Assembly: GCF_022846615.1 (NCBI RefSeq)
Contig: NZ_AP025637.1
Location: 3,993,001 to 4,057,000 of the forward strand
Reading direction: 5' to 3'
Source: Roseomonas fluvialis
GTDB lineage: Bacteria; Pseudomonadota; Alphaproteobacteria; Acetobacterales; Acetobacteraceae
DNA length: 64,000 bases
Shown: one piece after another, positions 40,058 to 50,272 of the stretch
Numbering within the stretch: position 1 is the stretch's first letter
How the letters are laid out: the number at the start of each line of letters is the position of its first letter
Translations under genes and position numbers: made by a program
Notes under the pieces: generated by a model
Seen by the model: only the letters and a program-made list of their open reading frames with translations
The model's database searches: none
Told to the model about the DNA's origin: nothing

Positions 40058-41888
40058 CATCCTGCGGCGCGCCTGCATGGCACTGGGGCTGCTCGCTGGC
40101 CTCGCGGTGTCGGGGCAGGCGGTGGCGCAGAACCGCACCCTGGCGCCCGGGATCGGCGGCGTGCCGGGCCAGTTGCCGGGCTTCCCCCTTCTGGGCCAGG
40201 GCAGCGGTGGAACGGCCGGGGGCACCCAGATCCCGGGTTCGGCGCCGGCCGTGCTGCCGCCGCCCACCTTCGACCAGCGTTCGCTGGCCGACATCCCCGG
40301 CCAGCAGCGCGGCCTGGAACGCCTGGGCAGCCCGACACAGGCCGAGGGCGGGGCATCCCTGGTCGCCCCGCTCGGCGACCAGGCACGCGTCGCCGGGCCC
40401 GCCACCGCGGTGTTCGGCGCGGCGCTGTTCACCGGCCAGCAGCAGAGCAGCTCGGAAGCGCCCAACCCCAACTACGTCCTCGCACCTGGCGACCGTGTCT
40501 CGGTCCGCGCCTGGGGCGCGGTCGATTCCGAACTGGTCGGCGTGATCGACCCCGCCGGCAACCTGTTCCTGCCCAATATCGGCCCGGTGCGCGTGGCCGG
40601 CGTGCGGGTCGGCGACCTCCAGGCGGTGGTCGAGGGCGAGGTCCGCAAGGTCTACACCACCCAGGTGCAGGTCTATGCGACCGTACTGTCCACCCAACGC
40701 ATCGGCCTGTTCGTCACCGGCTTCGTGCGCGCGCCCGGCCGCTATGCCGGCGTGGCATCGGACAGCATCCTGGATTTCCTGGTGCGCGCCGGCGGCGTCG
40801 ACCCCGGGCGCGGGTCGTTCCGCGAGATCACCGTGGCGCGCGGCGGCGGCACGATCGCGACCATCGATCTCTATCGCTTCCTGCTGCAGGGCGTGCTGCC
40901 GCAGATCCGCCTGCAGGAGGGCGACACTATCATCGTCGGCCGCCAACGCGCCATGATCGGCGCCGATGGCGCGGTCAGGAACAACTACCTGTTCGAGAGC
41001 ACCAGCCGCGCCAACCTCAGCGGGCGCGAACTGATCGAACTGGCCCGGCCGCTGCCCGCCGCGACCAATGCGGTGGTGCGCGGCGTGCGGTCCTCGCAGC
41101 CCTTCTCGCGCTACATGACCATCACGGAACTCGCGCAGCAGACTCTGCTCGACCAGGATACCGTAACCTTCGTGGCCGACGTCGCGGCCCGTACCATCCG
41201 GGTCAATGTCGAGGGCAGCCGGCTGTATCCCTCGGTGCTCGTGACCGACCGCGACATGACGCTGTGCGGCATCCTCGACCACATCGCGGTCGATGCGCAG
41301 TTGGCCAATACCGAGGGCGTCTTCCTGATGCGCCCCTCGCTCGCGATCTCGCAGAAGCGCGCGATCGACGAGGCGCTGGACCGGCTGGAACGCCAGCTGT
41401 TCCTTGCACCCTCGGCCACCACGCGCATCGCGGAATCGCGCGCGCAGGAAGCCAACCTGATCTCGCAGTACATCTCCCGCGCGCGCCGCGTGCAGCCCGA
41501 GGGGCGCGTGGTCGTGATGGGCGCGAGCGGCGCCTGCGCGCCCATCCGGCTCGAGAACGGGGACATCATCGTCATCCCCGAACGCTCCCAGACCGTCTTC
41601 GTGCAGGGCGAGGTCAACATGGCCCAGCCCGTGATCTGGCGCGAAGGCTGGGGCATCGAGCAATACCTCGACGCCGCGGGCGGGCTCACGGCGCGCGGCG
41701 CGCGCTCCACCCTCATGCTGCGCCGCCCGTCGGGCGAGGTCATCCTCGACCCCCGCGTGCCCCCGCGCGCCGGGGACGAGTTGATCGCGCTGCCCTATCT
41801 CGACCCGAAATACTGGCAGATGGGCACCGACCTGGTGACGGCGCTGTTCCAGATCGCGCTCGCCGCGCGCGTGTTCATCAACAACTAG
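40047..41888 (+). CDS. kpsD: KpsD-like polysaccharide export outer-membrane protein
   Basis: 613-residue export protein with signal peptide (ALGLLAGLAVSGQAVAQ). Residues about 145-270 form the polysaccharide-export (PES) and first SLBB domains: YVLAPGDRVSVRAWGAVDSE, GNLFLPNIGPVRVAGVRVGD and VTGFVRAPGRYAGVASDS. Further SLBB-type units follow (RVNVEGSRLYPSVLVTD; FVQGEVNMAQPVIWREGW with LDAAGGLTARGARSTLML). The ATG at 40047 overlaps kpsE by 11 bases. Expected to build the periplasm/outer-membrane channel for the capsule, as KpsD does with KpsE. Confidence 0.9.
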   Translation: MRSDILRRACMALGLLAGLAVSGQAVAQNRTLAPGIGGVPGQLPGFPLLGQGSGGTAGGTQIPGSAPAVLPPPTFDQRSLADIPGQQRGLERLGSPTQAEGGASLVAPLGDQARVAGPATAVFGAALFTGQQQSSSEAPNPNYVLAPGDRVSVRAWGAVDSELVGVIDPAGNLFLPNIGPVRVAGVRVGDLQAVVEGEVRKVYTTQVQVYATVLSTQRIGLFVTGFVRAPGRYAGVASDSILDFLVRAGGVDPGRGSFREITVARGGGTIATIDLYRFLLQGVLPQIRLQEGDTIIVGRQRAMIGADGAVRNNYLFESTSRANLSGRELIELARPLPAATNAVVRGVRSSQPFSRYMTITELAQQTLLDQDTVTFVADVAARTIRVNVEGSRLYPSVLVTDRDMTLCGILDHIAVDAQLANTEGVFLMRPSLAISQKRAIDEALDRLERQLFLAPSATTRIAESRAQEANLISQYISRARRVQPEGRVVVMGASGACAPIRLENGDIIVIPERSQTVFVQGEVNMAQPVIWREGWGIEQYLDAAGGLTARGARSTLMLRRPSGEVILDPRVPPRAGDELIALPYLDPKYWQMGTDLVTALFQIALAARVFINN

Positions 41889-41897
41889 CGCCGCAGA

Positions 41898-42641
41898 ATG
41901 CGCCTGGCCGTCCTCGCCGACGTGCACGCCAACCTCGAGGCGATGCACGCCTGCCTGGACCATGCGCTGGCGCGCGGGGCCGAACGCATCCTGCTGCTCG
42001 GCGACCTGGTCGGCTACGGCGCCGACCCGGCCGCGGTGGTCGACGTCGCGATCGCGCTGGTCGCCGCCGGCGCCGTCGCGCTGCTGGGCAATCACGACGA
42101 GGCCGCGATCGGCACCGGCGCGACCGGCATGAACGACATGGCGGCCATCGCCATGGACTGGACGCGCGGGCGCCTCACGGACACGCATCGGGGCTTCCTG
42201 GCCGGGCTGCCCCTCACGCACGAGGAGGACGGGCGGCTCTTCGTCCATGCCGAGGCCTCCGCCCCCGCGCGCTGGCGCTACGTGACCGACGGGGACGCCG
42301 CGCTGCGCAGCCTCGAGGCAACCACCGCGCACGCGACCTTCTGCGGCCACGTCCACCGCCCCGCGCTGTACAGCCTTGGCGAGACCGCGAAGCTCAATGC
42401 GTTCCGCCCGGTGGCCGGCGCGCCGGTGCCGCTGGCGCGGGGGCGCCGCTGGCTCGCGGTGCTGGGCGCAGTGGGTCAGCCGCGCGATGGCGACCCCGCC
42501 GCCTGCTATGCCATGGTCGATACGGTGCAGCTCGGCGTGACCTGGCATCGCGTGCCCTACGACATCGCGGCCGCGGCCGGGAAGATCCGCGCCGCCGGGC
42601 TGCCCGCGGGCCTCGCGGAGCGGCTTTTCGTGGGGCGCTGA
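41898..42641 (+). CDS. Calcineurin-like metallophosphoesterase
   Basis: 247-residue phosphoesterase. Metal-site blocks are visible: LAVLADVHANLEAM (D-x-H), ILLLGDLVGYGADP (GDxxGYG), ALLGNHDEAAIG (GNHD), LFVHAEASAP and TFCGHVHRPAL (GHxH). This type includes YfcE-like and PrpE/ApaH-like phosphatases. It starts 9 bases after kpsD and ends 3 bases before a Ser/Thr kinase-USP gene, so it could be the phosphatase that opposes that kinase. Confidence 0.85.
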   Translation: MRLAVLADVHANLEAMHACLDHALARGAERILLLGDLVGYGADPAAVVDVAIALVAAGAVALLGNHDEAAIGTGATGMNDMAAIAMDWTRGRLTDTHRGFLAGLPLTHEEDGRLFVHAEASAPARWRYVTDGDAALRSLEATTAHATFCGHVHRPALYSLGETAKLNAFRPVAGAPVPLARGRRWLAVLGAVGQPRDGDPAACYAMVDTVQLGVTWHRVPYDIAAAAGKIRAAGLPAGLAERLFVGR

Positions 42642-42644
42642 GCG

Positions 42645-44045
42645 GTGCCGCGCAGCGGGACCGTGCTCGATGGCTTCGAGGTGGGCGAAAGGCTGCACGA
42701 AGGCGGCATGGCGATGCTGTATCGCGCCGCGCGGCCCGGCGACGACACCCCCATGCTGATGAAGGTGCCGAGGTTGCGCGAGGGCGAGGACCCTGCGGCG
42801 ATCGTTTCGTTCGAGATGGAGCAGCTGATCATGCCGCGGCTGTCCGGCCCGCATGTGCCGCGCTTCATCGCCATGGGCGGCTTCGAGGCCGACCCCTACA
42901 TCGTCATGGAGCGCATCGAGGGCCCGGCACTCTCGGCCCGCCTGCGCGAATTGCCGCTGCCGCCCGAGGAGGTCGCCGCGATCGGCGCGGCCATCGCCGA
43001 TGCTCTCGACGACCTGCACGGGCAGCATGTCGTGCACCTCGACGTGAAGCCGGCGAACATCCTGTTCCGCCCCGACGGCACCGCGGTGATGGTGGATTTC
43101 GGGCTGGCCCGCCACGACCGGCTGCCCGACCTGATGGCCGAGGAATTCCGCCTGCCCTACGGCTCCACGCCCTATATGGCGCCGGAACAGGCGATGGGCA
43201 TCCGCCACGAACCGCGCAGCGACCTGTTCGCGCTGGGGGCGGTGCTGTACCAGCTCGCCACGGCCGACACGCCCTTCGGCGAGCCACAGCACCTCAAGGC
43301 CGTGAAGCGCCGGCTGTGGCGCGACCCGGTGCCGCCGCGCCGCCGCCGCCCGGCGATCCCGCCCTGGCTGCAGGAGATCATCCTGCGCTGTCTCGAGGTG
43401 AACCCCGACCGCCGGCCACCCACCGCGGCGCAGCTCGCCTTCGACCTGCGCCACCCCGACCAGGTCGCACTCACGGACCGCGCCCGGCGCCTCCGGCGCG
43501 ATGGGTTCCTGACCGTACTGCGCCGGCGCCTGCGGCCCGAACCCCCCGGGCTTCGGCGCGGCGGCGCCGCCCGCCAGATCGCCGTCTCCCCCATCCTCGC
43601 GATCGCGATTGATACGTCGGGCACCGACGACACACTCGCCGACGCGCTGCGCAACCAGGCGCAGAAGATGCTGGCCAGCCGGCCCGGCGCGCGGCTGGCC
43701 TGCCTCAATGTGCTGAAGTCGAACCTGATCGCGATGGACAGCACGCTCGATGATGCGGGGCGCAACCGGCATGTGCAGCGGCTGCTGGAACTGCGCCACT
43801 GGGCCGCGCCGCTCGGCCTCGCGGAGGGCCGCGTGACCTTCCACGTGCTCGAGGCAGCCGACGTCGCAGGCGCGATACTGGACTATGCGCGCGCCAACCG
43901 GGTCGACCATGTGGTGCTGGGCGCGCGGGAAGCGTCCTTCTCGCGCCGGGTGCTCGGGTCGGTCTCGGCGCAGGTGGCGGGGGAGGCGCCGTGCTCGGTG
44001 ACCGTGGTGCGCCGGAGGCGGGCCGACGCCGCACCGCCGGCCTGA
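42645..44045 (+). CDS. Ser/Thr protein kinase fused to a universal stress protein domain
   Basis: 466-residue fusion. Kinase domain (about 8-275): GERLHEGGMAMLYRA is the Gly loop, MLMKVPR the ATP lysine, VVHLDVKPANILF the catalytic Asp/Asn loop, MVDFGLARHDR the DFG, YGSTPYMAPEQAMG the APE-like motif. Residues about 318-460 form a universal stress protein domain: ILAIAIDTSGTDDTLADAL, HVVLGAREASFSRRVLGSVS and APCSVTVVRRR, with the ATP-binding G-x9-G-S type motif. No membrane helix is seen, so it is cytoplasmic. GTG start 3 bases after the phosphoesterase. Placement at the end of the kps unit suggests phospho-control of capsule output or a stress link; this is inference. Confidence 0.85.
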   Translation: MPRSGTVLDGFEVGERLHEGGMAMLYRAARPGDDTPMLMKVPRLREGEDPAAIVSFEMEQLIMPRLSGPHVPRFIAMGGFEADPYIVMERIEGPALSARLRELPLPPEEVAAIGAAIADALDDLHGQHVVHLDVKPANILFRPDGTAVMVDFGLARHDRLPDLMAEEFRLPYGSTPYMAPEQAMGIRHEPRSDLFALGAVLYQLATADTPFGEPQHLKAVKRRLWRDPVPPRRRRPAIPPWLQEIILRCLEVNPDRRPPTAAQLAFDLRHPDQVALTDRARRLRRDGFLTVLRRRLRPEPPGLRRGGAARQIAVSPILAIAIDTSGTDDTLADALRNQAQKMLASRPGARLACLNVLKSNLIAMDSTLDDAGRNRHVQRLLELRHWAAPLGLAEGRVTFHVLEAADVAGAILDYARANRVDHVVLGAREASFSRRVLGSVSAQVAGEAPCSVTVVRRRRADAAPPA

Positions 44046-44179
44046 CGCCAGGCGCGGTGCCCCCATTCGGGCGCAGGCGCAGCAAGCCTTGAATTTCGCC
44101 GCCGCATCGGCGCAAATCATCATTGCGACTGCGCGCCGGACCCGGGCCCAGCCAGCGGCGCTGCTGCAAGGAAGACCGC

Positions 44180-45148
44180 ATGGCGACCCTCAAGGGCCTC
44201 GACCTCAACCTGCTGCTGGTGTTCGAGGCGCTGTACGACACGCGGTCGGTCTCGCGCGCCGGCGTGCGGCTCGGGCTCAGCCAATCCGCCACCAGCCACG
44301 CCCTGGCCCGCCTGCGCGAGACCTGCCGCGACGAATTGTTCCTGCGCACGCCCACCGGCATGACGCCGACGCCGGTCGCCAACCGCATCTTCCCCGAGAT
44401 CCACCAGGCACTCGAGGCGCTGCGCCATTCGGTCGAGGAAGCGCGCGGCTTCGACCCCGCCGCCAGCACCCGCCGCTTCGAGGTCGCGATCCCGCATCCC
44501 TGGGGCCCAGTGCTCGCGATGCGCATCCGCGACGCGGCCCTGGCCGAGGCGCCGCGCGTGACGATGCGCTTCGACACGCGCACGCTGGCCGACGACGCGC
44601 CGACGCTGATGCGCGAGGGGCTGCTCGACCTTGCGGTGGACTGGATCCGCGCCGAGGACGACCGCTTCGTCAACAAGCGCCTGTTCGACGACAGCCTGGT
44701 GATCGCCGCCCGCGGCGGGCATCCGCGCGCCTTCAAGGGCATGGGCTGGCGGCACCTGGCGGCGGAGGAATTCGTCCGCTGCCACCGTCGTGCCCCGGAA
44801 CGCCGGCCCAAGGCCCTGCAGGGGCGCCTGTGGGAGATGATGGCCGATAGCCGGCTGACCGTGAGCGAGTACCTCGAAGTGCCCTTCGTGGTGCTGCGCA
44901 CCGATTACCTCGGCGTCCTGCCTCGCAGCATGGCGCGTGTCGCCGAACAGGAATACGGCATGATCATCACCGACGTGCCAGGCCCGCCCATCCGCATCCC
45001 GATCTGGCTGGTGTGGCACGAAGGTCGGCGCCGCGATGCCGGACATGCGTGGCTACGCGCATTGGTGGCGCGCGAGATGCAGGCGGCGGCGGCCAGGGCC
45101 GGCCTTGGCGGCGGGGCCGAGGCCGCGCTTCCGGTGGCGGCGCAGTAG
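44180..45148 (+). CDS. LysR family transcriptional regulator
   Basis: 322-residue LysR protein of the NodD/PcpR-like branch: LKGLDLNLLLVFEALYDTRS, GLSQSATSHALARLRETC and FLRTPTGMTPTPVANRIFPE form the DNA-binding part. The effector domain follows from RRFEVAIPHPWGPVL. The ATG at 44180 has AAGGAAGA seven bases upstream. It is downstream of the kinase gene on the same strand with a 134-base gap. Its target is not clear. Confidence 0.9.
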   Translation: MATLKGLDLNLLLVFEALYDTRSVSRAGVRLGLSQSATSHALARLRETCRDELFLRTPTGMTPTPVANRIFPEIHQALEALRHSVEEARGFDPAASTRRFEVAIPHPWGPVLAMRIRDAALAEAPRVTMRFDTRTLADDAPTLMREGLLDLAVDWIRAEDDRFVNKRLFDDSLVIAARGGHPRAFKGMGWRHLAAEEFVRCHRRAPERRPKALQGRLWEMMADSRLTVSEYLEVPFVVLRTDYLGVLPRSMARVAEQEYGMIITDVPGPPIRIPIWLVWHEGRRRDAGHAWLRALVAREMQAAAARAGLGGGAEAALPVAAQ

Positions 45149-45190
45149 CGCGCCGGCGCACCGACCCGGCGGATCGCGCAACGGCGCGCC

Positions 45191-45218
45191 CCGGGAGCGC
45201 AAGGCGCGACCGCGCCCA
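45191..45218. repeat. 28-bp repeat, second copy
   Basis: CCGGGAGCGCAAGGCGCGAC followed by CGCGCCCA, matching bases about 2970-2997 except for one G/A change. Located in the intergenic space between the LysR and prfC genes, next to the palindromic element. Confidence 0.6.
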
Positions 45219-45225
45219 GACCCTT

Positions 45226-45331
45226 GGAGTAGATCCCGACCAGATGGAATCATCTGGCCGGGTGAAGATGCTCGCGACAACAGCTGCCTAGAGACGTCGC
45301 CGTAAGCCACGGCGAACGGAGGCGTCTCTAG
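45226..45331. repeat. CTAGAG-ended palindromic intergenic element, copy 2
   Basis: Core GAGTAGATCCCGACCAGATG, then GAATCATCTGGCCGGGTGAAG and ATGCTCGCGACAA, matches copy 1. It is followed by its own hairpin with perfect 9-base arms, CTAGAGACG at 45288-45296 and CGTCTCTAG at 45323-45331. It lies between the convergent LysR and prfC genes, so it may serve as a bidirectional stop. Confidence 0.7.
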
Positions 45332-45403
45332 CGGCGCCGGGCGCGCCAATGCGTGTCGCGAGGGCATGCCGCGCGGATGCGCGGCGCCCGCCACCACAGG
45401 GAC

Positions 45404-46999
<1,596 letters not shown>

Positions 47000-47197
47000 G
47001 GTGGGGCCAGCCTATAGGCCAGAATACCACGGGCGGGAACGGGTCGCGGGCCGTCGCGCGGCGGCCCTGCAACGCAGCGGGCCATGGCCGCGTTCCAGCC
47101 GACGTGTCCGTCCGGCGCCGCGCCATCCGGCGGGGTCGGAAATCCGGCATCGGCCCGGCTTGGCCACGCCTTTTTCATGCCTCGGCCGGATGATGCT

Positions 47198-48106
47198 ATG
47201 TCCGTTACCAAGACCATCGAGGAACCGCCCACCGTGCCCCTCAAGCCGCTCAAGAAGGCCGTCCTGCCCGTTGCCGGCCTTGGCACCCGATTCCTGCCCG
47301 CCACCAAGGCGATGGCCAAGGAAATGCTGCCCGTGGTGGACAAGCCCCTGATCCAATACGCGGTCGAGGAGGCGCGCGCCGCCGGAATCGAGCAGTTCTG
47401 CTTCATCACCGGCCGCGGCAAGACCGCCATCGTCGAGCATTTCGACGTCGCCTACGAACTCGAACGCACGCTCGCGGACCGCAACAAGACCGCGGAGCTG
47501 GATGCCCTGCGCGCCCAGGCCATGACGCCCGGGTCGATCGTGACGGTGCGCCAGCAGGTGCCCATGGGGCTCGGTCACGCCATATGGTGCGCGCGGGCCT
47601 TCGTGGGCGACGACCCCTTCGCCATCCTGCTGCCCGACGACCTGATGATGTGCGACACCTCCTGCACCGCGCAGCTCGCGAGCGCCTACCAGGAGACCGG
47701 CGGCAACGTGGTGGCGATCGAGGAAGTGCCGATGGACCGCGTCAACCGCTACGGCGTGCTCGACGTGGCCGAGGACAAGGGGCGCCTGGTCTCGGTGAAG
47801 GGCCTGGTCGAGAAGCCCCCGGTCGACAAGGCCCCGTCCAACCTCACGGTGATCGGCCGCTACGTCCTGATGCCCGAGGTGATCGGCCACCTGGCCAAGA
47901 TGGAGAAGGGTGCGGGCGGCGAGGTCCAGCTCACCGACGGCATGGCGAAGCTGATCGGCCACCAGCCCTTCCACGGCCTGCGCTATGACGGCAAGCGCTT
48001 CGATTGCGGCGACAAGGCCGGCTACCTGGAAGCCCAGGTCGCCTTCGCGCTGAAGCGCCCGGACATGGCGCCGGCGATGCAGGCGATCCTCAAGTCCTAT
48101 GGTTGA
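47198..48106 (+). CDS. galU: UTP-glucose-1-phosphate uridylyltransferase
   Basis: 302-residue nucleotidyltransferase making UDP-glucose. KKAVLPVAGLGTRFLPATKA is the nucleotide-binding signature, followed by KEMLPVVDKPLIQYAVEEA, QQVPMGLGHAIWCA, LLPDDLMM and GLVEKPP with the sugar-phosphate lysine. UDP-glucose feeds capsule and other glycans, so it may support the locus about 4 kb upstream. ATG 47198 chosen; an in-frame ATG at 47177 is possible. The last 8 bases overlap the next gene. Confidence 0.93.
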   Translation: MSVTKTIEEPPTVPLKPLKKAVLPVAGLGTRFLPATKAMAKEMLPVVDKPLIQYAVEEARAAGIEQFCFITGRGKTAIVEHFDVAYELERTLADRNKTAELDALRAQAMTPGSIVTVRQQVPMGLGHAIWCARAFVGDDPFAILLPDDLMMCDTSCTAQLASAYQETGGNVVAIEEVPMDRVNRYGVLDVAEDKGRLVSVKGLVEKPPVDKAPSNLTVIGRYVLMPEVIGHLAKMEKGAGGEVQLTDGMAKLIGHQPFHGLRYDGKRFDCGDKAGYLEAQVAFALKRPDMAPAMQAILKSYG

Positions 48107-49007
48107 GGGCGCGCTGCCCGGCGGGATGCCGCCGGCCGACCGGGACCTCGCCGGCTATGAGGGCACCCCGCCCGACCCCGCCTGGCCCGGCGGGGCGCGC
48201 GTGGCTGTCTCGATCGTGGTGAATGTCGAGGAAGGCGCGGAACTCTCCATCGCCTCGGGCGACGAGCGCAACGAGAGCGGGCCCGAGACCGGCCAACTGG
48301 TGCAGGGCGCGCCCGACCCCTGCATGGAAACCCACTTCGCCTACGGATCGCGCGTCGGGCTGTGGCGGGTGATGGATGTGCTCGACGCCTATGGCGTGAA
48401 GGCGACCTTCTCCTGCTGCGCCCGCGCCGTGGCCGTGACCCCTGCCCTGGCCGCCGCGCCGGCGGCCCGCGGGCACGAGGTCTCCGCCCATGGCTGGCGC
48501 TGGGAAATGCACGCCAACATGCCCGAGGCGACCGAGCGCGCGGTGATGGCCCGCACCATCGCCACCCTCGCCGAACACGCCGGCACGCGGCCCGTGGGCT
48601 GGCACACCAAGTCCGCGCCATCGGTCAACACCCGCCGGCTGCTGCTGGAGGATGGCGGATTCCTGTACGATTCCGACGCCTATGACGACGACCTGCCACG
48701 GCTGCTGCCGGGAACGCGCCACGTCATCCTGCCCTACGCCTTCGACACCAACGACATGCGCTTCCGCCCGGGCCAGGGCTTCGTCTTCGCGGAAGACTTC
48801 TCGCGCTATTGCATCGCGGCCTTCGACCGGCTGATGGCCGAGGGCGGCCGGATGATGTCGGTCGGGCTGCACCTGCGCACAATCGGGCGGCCGGGGCGCA
48901 TCGCGGGGCTCGAGCAGTTCCTCGCGCATGTGGCGAAGGCGAAGGACCAGGTCTGGGTCGCCCGGCGGCGCGATATCGCGCAGCACTGGCTGGAGAGGTT
49001 TGGGTGA
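48099..49007 (+). CDS. NodB-fold polysaccharide deacetylase/PuuE-type allantoinase family
   Basis: 302-residue protein. VAVSIVVNVEEGAELSIASG replaces the usual Asp-Asp of zinc deacetylases with an Asn/Glu pattern as in the metal-independent PuuE allantoinase group. GLWRVMDVLDAYGVKATF, HEVSAHGWRWEMHANM and PVGWHTKSAPSVNTRRLL are also typical of that group. It overlaps galU by 8 bases in another frame, so they are co-transcribed. That link suggests a carbohydrate role, whereas the sequence looks more like an amidohydrolase of allantoin or a similar ureide. Confidence 0.75.
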   Translation: MVEGALPGGMPPADRDLAGYEGTPPDPAWPGGARVAVSIVVNVEEGAELSIASGDERNESGPETGQLVQGAPDPCMETHFAYGSRVGLWRVMDVLDAYGVKATFSCCARAVAVTPALAAAPAARGHEVSAHGWRWEMHANMPEATERAVMARTIATLAEHAGTRPVGWHTKSAPSVNTRRLLLEDGGFLYDSDAYDDDLPRLLPGTRHVILPYAFDTNDMRFRPGQGFVFAEDFSRYCIAAFDRLMAEGGRMMSVGLHLRTIGRPGRIAGLEQFLAHVAKAKDQVWVARRRDIAQHWLERFG

Positions 49008-49010
49008 TCG

Positions 49011-49063
49011 CCGGGAGGGCGCTGCCCTCCCGGACCATCCCGCCAGGGGGCAGTGCCCCCTGG
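49011..49063. terminator. Double hairpin after the deacetylase gene
   Basis: Two adjacent perfect hairpins: CCGGGAGGGC and GCCCTCCCGG (49011-49033) and CCAGGGGGC and GCCCCCTGG (49043-49063). No T-run follows. It lies between convergent genes and may stop transcription or block exonuclease. Confidence 0.55.
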
Positions 49064-49082
49064 ACCGCCGGAACCCGGATCC

Positions 49083-49140
49083 GTTTTCGCGAGCATCTTT
49101 ACCCGATCCGATGAGTCCATCGGATCGGGATCTGCTCTAG
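49083..49140. repeat. CTAGAG-ended palindromic intergenic element, copy 3 (inverted)
   Basis: Reverse complement of the family core: GTTTTCGCGAGCATCTTTAC, then CCGATCCGATGAGTCCATCG, GATCGGGATCTGCTCTAG. CCGATCCGATG and CATCGGATCGG are perfect arms. The terminal CTAG supplies the TAG stop codon of the adjacent Bug receptor gene (49137-49139). Confidence 0.75.
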
Positions 49141-50102
49141 GCGCCCGAGGCGCGGACCACGGGGGCCCAGCGGGCGGCTTCGCGCGCGACAAAGGTCGAG
49201 ATCTCGGCCGGCGTCGGGTCGCCCAGCGACACCATGCCGATCGCCGCCCAGCGCTCGCGCGCCGCGGCCTCGGCCATCGCGGTGGCCATGTAGGTCCGCA
49301 GCCGACCGACGATCTCCGCCGACAACCCCGCCGGGCCCGCCAGCAGGAACCAGTTCGACGCGATCGACCCCGGGAAGCCGGCCTCGACGATGGATGGCAC
49401 GTTCGGCACCGAGGACACCCGCTGCTCGCTGGTCACCGCGAGGCCGCGGATGGAATTGCCCTGCACGCCGCCCGTATGTGCCCCCACCGTGTTCCACAAC
49501 GACGTGGTGTTGCCGCCGATGATCGCCTGCTCGGCGTCCGCGGCACCGCGGAAGGGCACGTGGAGCAGTTCGACCCCCGCCTCCTGCGCCCAGAGCATGC
49601 CGGCCAGGTGGCCGACCGAACCGACGCCGGACGACCCGAAGGACACCGCCTCTCGCCGCACGGCCGCGGCGGCCTTGTAGTCCGCCATGGTGCGGATCGG
49701 CCCGTCGCCCTTCACCGCGCACAGGATCGGCGCGCCGCCGAACATCGTGATGTAGGCGAAGGACCGCTCCGGATTATAGGCCGGCGGCGGCGTCATGCTG
49801 ACCGAAACGGCCAGCGGCCCGGTATTCGTCACCAGCAGCGTGTAGCCATCCGGCGCCGCGGCCGCGACCTGCGCGGTGCCCACCGCGCCGCCCGCGCCGG
49901 GCCGGTTCTCGACGATGAAGGGCTGGCCGAAAGCGCGCTCCATGCCCGCCGCCAGGTAGCGCATGACGATGTCCGACGTCCCGCCCGGCGCATACGGGTT
50001 GATGATGCGCACCGGCCGGTTCGGCCAGGCCCCCTGGGCATGCAGGGCCGACGGCGCGGCCAGCACGGCGGGTGCGGCGAGAAGGAGACGACGACGGAGC
50101 AT
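49137..50102 (-). CDS. Bug/TctC-type periplasmic solute-binding receptor
   Basis: 321-residue receptor, third orphan of its kind here. Signal sequence MLRRRLLLAAPAVLAAPSAL, mature start near AQGAWPNRPVRIINPYAPGG, then IVENRPGAGGAVGTAQVA and PDGYTLLVTNTG. The stop codon lies inside the end of the palindromic intergenic element, so the original stop may have been replaced when that element arrived. No TctA/TctB genes nearby; ligand unknown. Confidence 0.92.
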   Translation of the reverse strand: MLRRRLLLAAPAVLAAPSALHAQGAWPNRPVRIINPYAPGGTSDIVMRYLAAGMERAFGQPFIVENRPGAGGAVGTAQVAAAAPDGYTLLVTNTGPLAVSVSMTPPPAYNPERSFAYITMFGGAPILCAVKGDGPIRTMADYKAAAAVRREAVSFGSSGVGSVGHLAGMLWAQEAGVELLHVPFRGAADAEQAIIGGNTTSLWNTVGAHTGGVQGNSIRGLAVTSEQRVSSVPNVPSIVEAGFPGSIASNWFLLAGPAGLSAEIVGRLRTYMATAMAEAAARERWAAIGMVSLGDPTPAEISTFVAREAARWAPVVRASGA

Positions 50103-50272
50103 GGGCTGCCCTTTCCGATGGCGGCTGGCGACAAGCATGCCTGCGCGCCGGGCAGCCCGGGCACCACAGGCGCTGGCAGCCGTGCGATAGCACGACCTGC
50201 CGCGCGGCGGAGCAAGCACCGTGCCGTCGGGCTGGCGCGGCTGGGGCCAGTGCCCCGCCGGGCGATCGCGGC

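Noticed and set aside
39969..44123. Long open frame (over 1300 codons) on the minus strand
   Set aside because: It runs opposite kpsD, the phosphoesterase and the kinase, all of which have strong family motifs on the plus strand.
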